This document shows, in pieces, positions 62,309 to 64,000 of a stretch of DNA of 64,000 nucleotides; the stretch's first letter is position 1; each line of letters opens with the position of its first letter. Both the position numbers and the translations under genes were made by a program. The notes under the pieces are model-generated. The model ran no database searches and was not told the origin of the DNA. It saw only the letters and a program-made list of their open reading frames with translations. The stretch covers positions 558,001 to 622,000 of the forward strand of contig JBAMOY010000001.1 in NCBI GenBank assembly GCA_037071015.1. The letters are read 5' to 3'. Source of the DNA: JBAMOY01 sp037071015 (lineage in GTDB: Bacteria > Bacillota_I > Bacilli_A > RF39 > UBA660).

Positions 62309-63247
62309 TTAATCGCGAAGTTCCTTTCCCGTTAATTCAAGAAATACATCGTTAAGTGTTGGCCGTTCTGAATATATTTTATTATATTTAATTTTCTCTT
62401 TTTTTAAATACTCCATTATTTCAACTAAATTGTTTTTACCCTTTTTATATGTAACCAATAATATATTATTGGTGTATGAGACATCATCAACATTTTTTAA
62501 TTTTGATATTTTTTCTATATAGCCAGGATCTAAGTCATTAATTTCAATTGATATCTTTTCCTCAATTTTAGCTAACTCTTTTAATTCATCAGGCGTTCCA
62601 GATGCTAATATTTTTCCTTTATCGAGAATAATTACCCTATCACATAGTATTTCTACTTCTTCCATATAATGCGTAGTATAAACAATAGTTGTACCATTTT
62701 CTCTTAACTTCTTAATGCCATCTAAAATATTATTTCTACTTTGAGGATCAACCGCTACAGTAGGCTCATCTAAAAAAATTAATTTTGGCTTATGTGCTAT
62801 CCCGCAAGCAATATTTAATCTTCTAAGTAATCCACCGGATAATTTTTTAGGATAAAAACTCTTAAAATCCTCTAATCCTACTAACTTGATTGCATCTTCT
62901 ATATATCGCATCTTAGTCTTTTTATCTGAAATATATAATCCACAAAAATAATCTATATTTTCATAAACAGTTAATTCATCAAAAACAGCTATTTCTTGAA
63001 AGACTACTCCTATTTGTGATTTTAAATCATAAGAATCTGGTTTCATTTCTTTTCCGAAAACTTTTATACTACCATCACTGTAATTTAGCAATGACAGCAA
63101 ACAATTTATTGTAGTAGATTTACCACTACCATTGGGCCCCAATAGTCCTAATATCTCCCCCTGGTACACCTCAAAGGATAAATTATCTACTGCTTTTAGT
63201 GTTTTATATTTTTTGGTCAGATTTTTAACTTTAATAATTTTTTCCAT
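62309..63247 (-). CDS. ABC exporter ATP-binding protein
   Basis: A 312-residue ABC-2-type ATPase: Walker A GLLGPNGSGKSTTINCLLSL, signature LSGGLLRRLNIACGI, Walker B LIFLDEPTVAVDP and the H-loop YTTHYMEEVE. The last 80 residues form the DUF4162-type C-terminal extension seen in drug-resistance ATPases (ending PTLNDVFLELTGKELRD). First gene of a three-gene operon with two permeases. Confidence 0.94.
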   Translation of the reverse strand: MEKIIKVKNLTKKYKTLKAVDNLSFEVYQGEILGLLGPNGSGKSTTINCLLSLLNYSDGSIKVFGKEMKPDSYDLKSQIGVVFQEIAVFDELTVYENIDYFCGLYISDKKTKMRYIEDAIKLVGLEDFKSFYPKKLSGGLLRRLNIACGIAHKPKLIFLDEPTVAVDPQSRNNILDGIKKLRENGTTIVYTTHYMEEVEILCDRVIILDKGKILASGTPDELKELAKIEEKISIEINDLDPGYIEKISKLKNVDDVSYTNNILLVTYKKGKNNLVEIMEYLKKEKIKYNKIYSERPTLNDVFLELTGKELRD

Positions 63248-63268
63248 TTTTTCACCATCTCTATAATA

Positions 63269-63315
63269 TTGATATCTATTGCATATATTATATCAACTTT
63301 ACTCCATTATGTCAT
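63269..63315 (-). promoter_or_regulatory. Promoter of the ABC-2 operon with overlapping palindrome
   Basis: ATGACA (63310-63315), 17-base spacer, TATAAT (63287-63292) on the minus strand. TTGATAT (63269-63275) and ATATCAA (63290-63296) form a palindrome over the -10 and start region and may bind a repressor. Confidence 0.5.
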
Positions 63316-63594
63316 TATAGTCAAATAACATTAATTGACAATTTTAAATTCAATAATATTAACTACATACTTAATACAAAAAATTTAGCTTTGTTAAAAT
63401 TTAAATATATTACTATAAAGTTTCAATTATAAATTAATATGATACTAATACCAAATATATCTACAACTATTGAATAAAATAAATAGCATAAATACCTATC
63501 ACTAATAAAGACCATCATACAATAGTATATATTAGAATAATCAATTCCATAACAATTAAAAAATATAATTACCATTTTAATTTTATTTTCATAT
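63316..63594. other. AT-rich intergenic stretch, no gene seen
   Basis: Part of a 371-base gap between the ABC operon and the edge gene. Besides the promoter listed separately and the terminator at 63595 nothing recognisable was found: no RNA gene, no repeat, and no open frame with a ribosome site. Confidence 0.6.
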
Positions 63595-63629
63595 AAAAAC
63601 ATTAAGAGTTAAAAACTCCTAATGTTTTT
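63595..63629 (-). terminator. Terminator of the amidoligase-like gene
   Basis: AAAAACATTA (63595-63604) and TAATGTTTTT (63620-63629) plus inner GAGTT/AACTC form a hairpin overlapping the stop codon. Confidence 0.75.
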
Positions 63630-64000
63630 GTATTGTTAATTTTTTGGTAAAAGGTTTAGATTTAGATAATTCCTTATTATTAATTTCAAACGACTTTAAA
63701 TATTGTCTTAAAAAATATACTTTATCAAAATTATTAGTAAACAACATATCGCATAATTCCAACGCTTGTTGTAAATAAATTTCATCATACCAAATCAATT
63801 TTGAGTACTTATCTTTATTTATGTTTCGTCTGTTTTGAATAATATCATCATTATATCTTGTACTTTTTGAATATAATAGCATATTAACAAATAAGTTAAC
63901 ATTATTTTGCCATATTGTAGGATTCAACGTTCCATTTGGGCACCTAAATTCAATAGTATTTTTATCGGATATATTCTTAAAATCACTAATCTTTACATTA
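63619..64000 (-). CDS. C-terminal part of an amidoligase-like protein (cut by the window edge)
   Basis: Open from the window edge to the stop at 63619; the first ATG at 63927 is internal, since upstream in-frame codons continue as TIEFRCPNGTLNPTIWQNN. The EFRCPNGTL strand is typical of the C-terminal part of amidoligase_2-type (GCS/GS-fold) proteins that form amide bonds. The catalytic N-terminal half is outside the window, so the call rests on this one motif and may be wrong. Confidence 0.5.
   Translation of the reverse strand, partial: NVKISDFKNISDKNTIEFRCPNGTLNPTIWQNNVNLFVNMLLYSKSTRYNDDIIQNRRNINKDKYSKLIWYDEIYLQQALELCDMLFTNNFDKVYFLRQYLKSFEINNKELSKSKPFTKKLTIQKH

Noticed and set aside
1..64000. 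Mollicute genetic code (UGA = Trp) suggested by low GC
   Set aside because: Several well-defined genes end in UGA with ATGA overlaps, and no internal in-frame UGA is needed in any conserved gene.
1..64000. tRNA, rRNA, CRISPR arrays or prophage
   Set aside because: No tRNA-like GTTCRANNC arms in cloverleaf context, no regular repeat-spacer series and no phage structural genes were seen while reading both strands.

Overview
The window looks like a chromosomal stretch of an AT-rich (roughly 30% GC by eye), endospore-forming Gram-positive bacterium of the Bacilli/Erysipelotrichia kind, probably an uncultured gut lineage. The evidence is sigma-F, pro-sigma-K, SpoIIAA, SpoVAC/D/E and SirA-like genes, DivIVA/SepF division proteins, an Ile T-box and strong AGGTGAT-type ribosome binding sites. 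UGA is used as a stop (for example the ATGA overlaps at 6635, 21980, 29970 and 41679), so this is the standard bacterial code and not that of Mycoplasma. Most genes lie on the minus strand. Gene order keeps fragments of Bacillus synteny: tgt-yrzE, sirA-yneF, rsmE-mtaB, rnhC facing cvpA, sepF-divIVA-ileS, and spoIIA next to spoVA.

Layout. 1-9 kb: an RpoD-like sigma factor, a YetF-type membrane protein, tgt, a small kinase-like protein, a Gre-type factor, murF coupled to a class I glutamine amidotransferase, yneF and a SirA-like gene, and a lone pseudopilin with an Ig-like domain. 9-18 kb: recD2, mtaB, rsmE, trxA, cvpA, rnhC, an IS256-type transposase remnant and a left-handed beta-helix acyltransferase-like protein. 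18-25.6 kb: murC and a complete-looking Gram-positive Tad (Flp) pilus locus (flp, two TadE-like genes, cpaE-like, tadA, tadB, tadC); TadB carries an extra N-terminal Ig-like region. 25.6-34.5 kb: uvrA under a LexA-type box, a 3D-domain protein, the spoVA genes with a sigma-G/F-like promoter, sigF and spoIIAA, then a PadR/DUF1700 pair. 34.5-44.8 kb: two unknown membrane proteins, sigK, an acyltransferase, ileS with its T-box, divIVA, sepF and eno. 44.8-64 kb: a MacB/FtsX-type ABC transporter, a second kinase-like protein, mscL, a second C26 amidotransferase coupled to a serine hydrolase, a three-gene hydrolase operon (HD, PHP, HAD-nucleoside hydrolase fusion), an ArsR/P-type ATPase metal operon with a perfect palindromic operator, a large protein with two HEPN-like motifs, an MFS protein, an ABC-2 exporter operon and the C-terminal end of an amidoligase-like protein cut by the window edge.

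The most unusual feature is the spoIIA locus. spoIIAA is followed after six bases by sigF with no spoIIAB between them, and SpoIIAA has Leu-Lys where the phosphorylatable Ser-Ser should be. Loss of both the kinase gene and its target serine suggests that sigma-F is controlled without the classical phosphorylation partner switch. Other points worth attention are the Ig-TadB fusion, the HAD-nucleosidase fusion operon, the twin-HEPN protein, a Gre factor without its acidic tip, and a recurring pattern in which stop codons sit inside the terminator hairpin.
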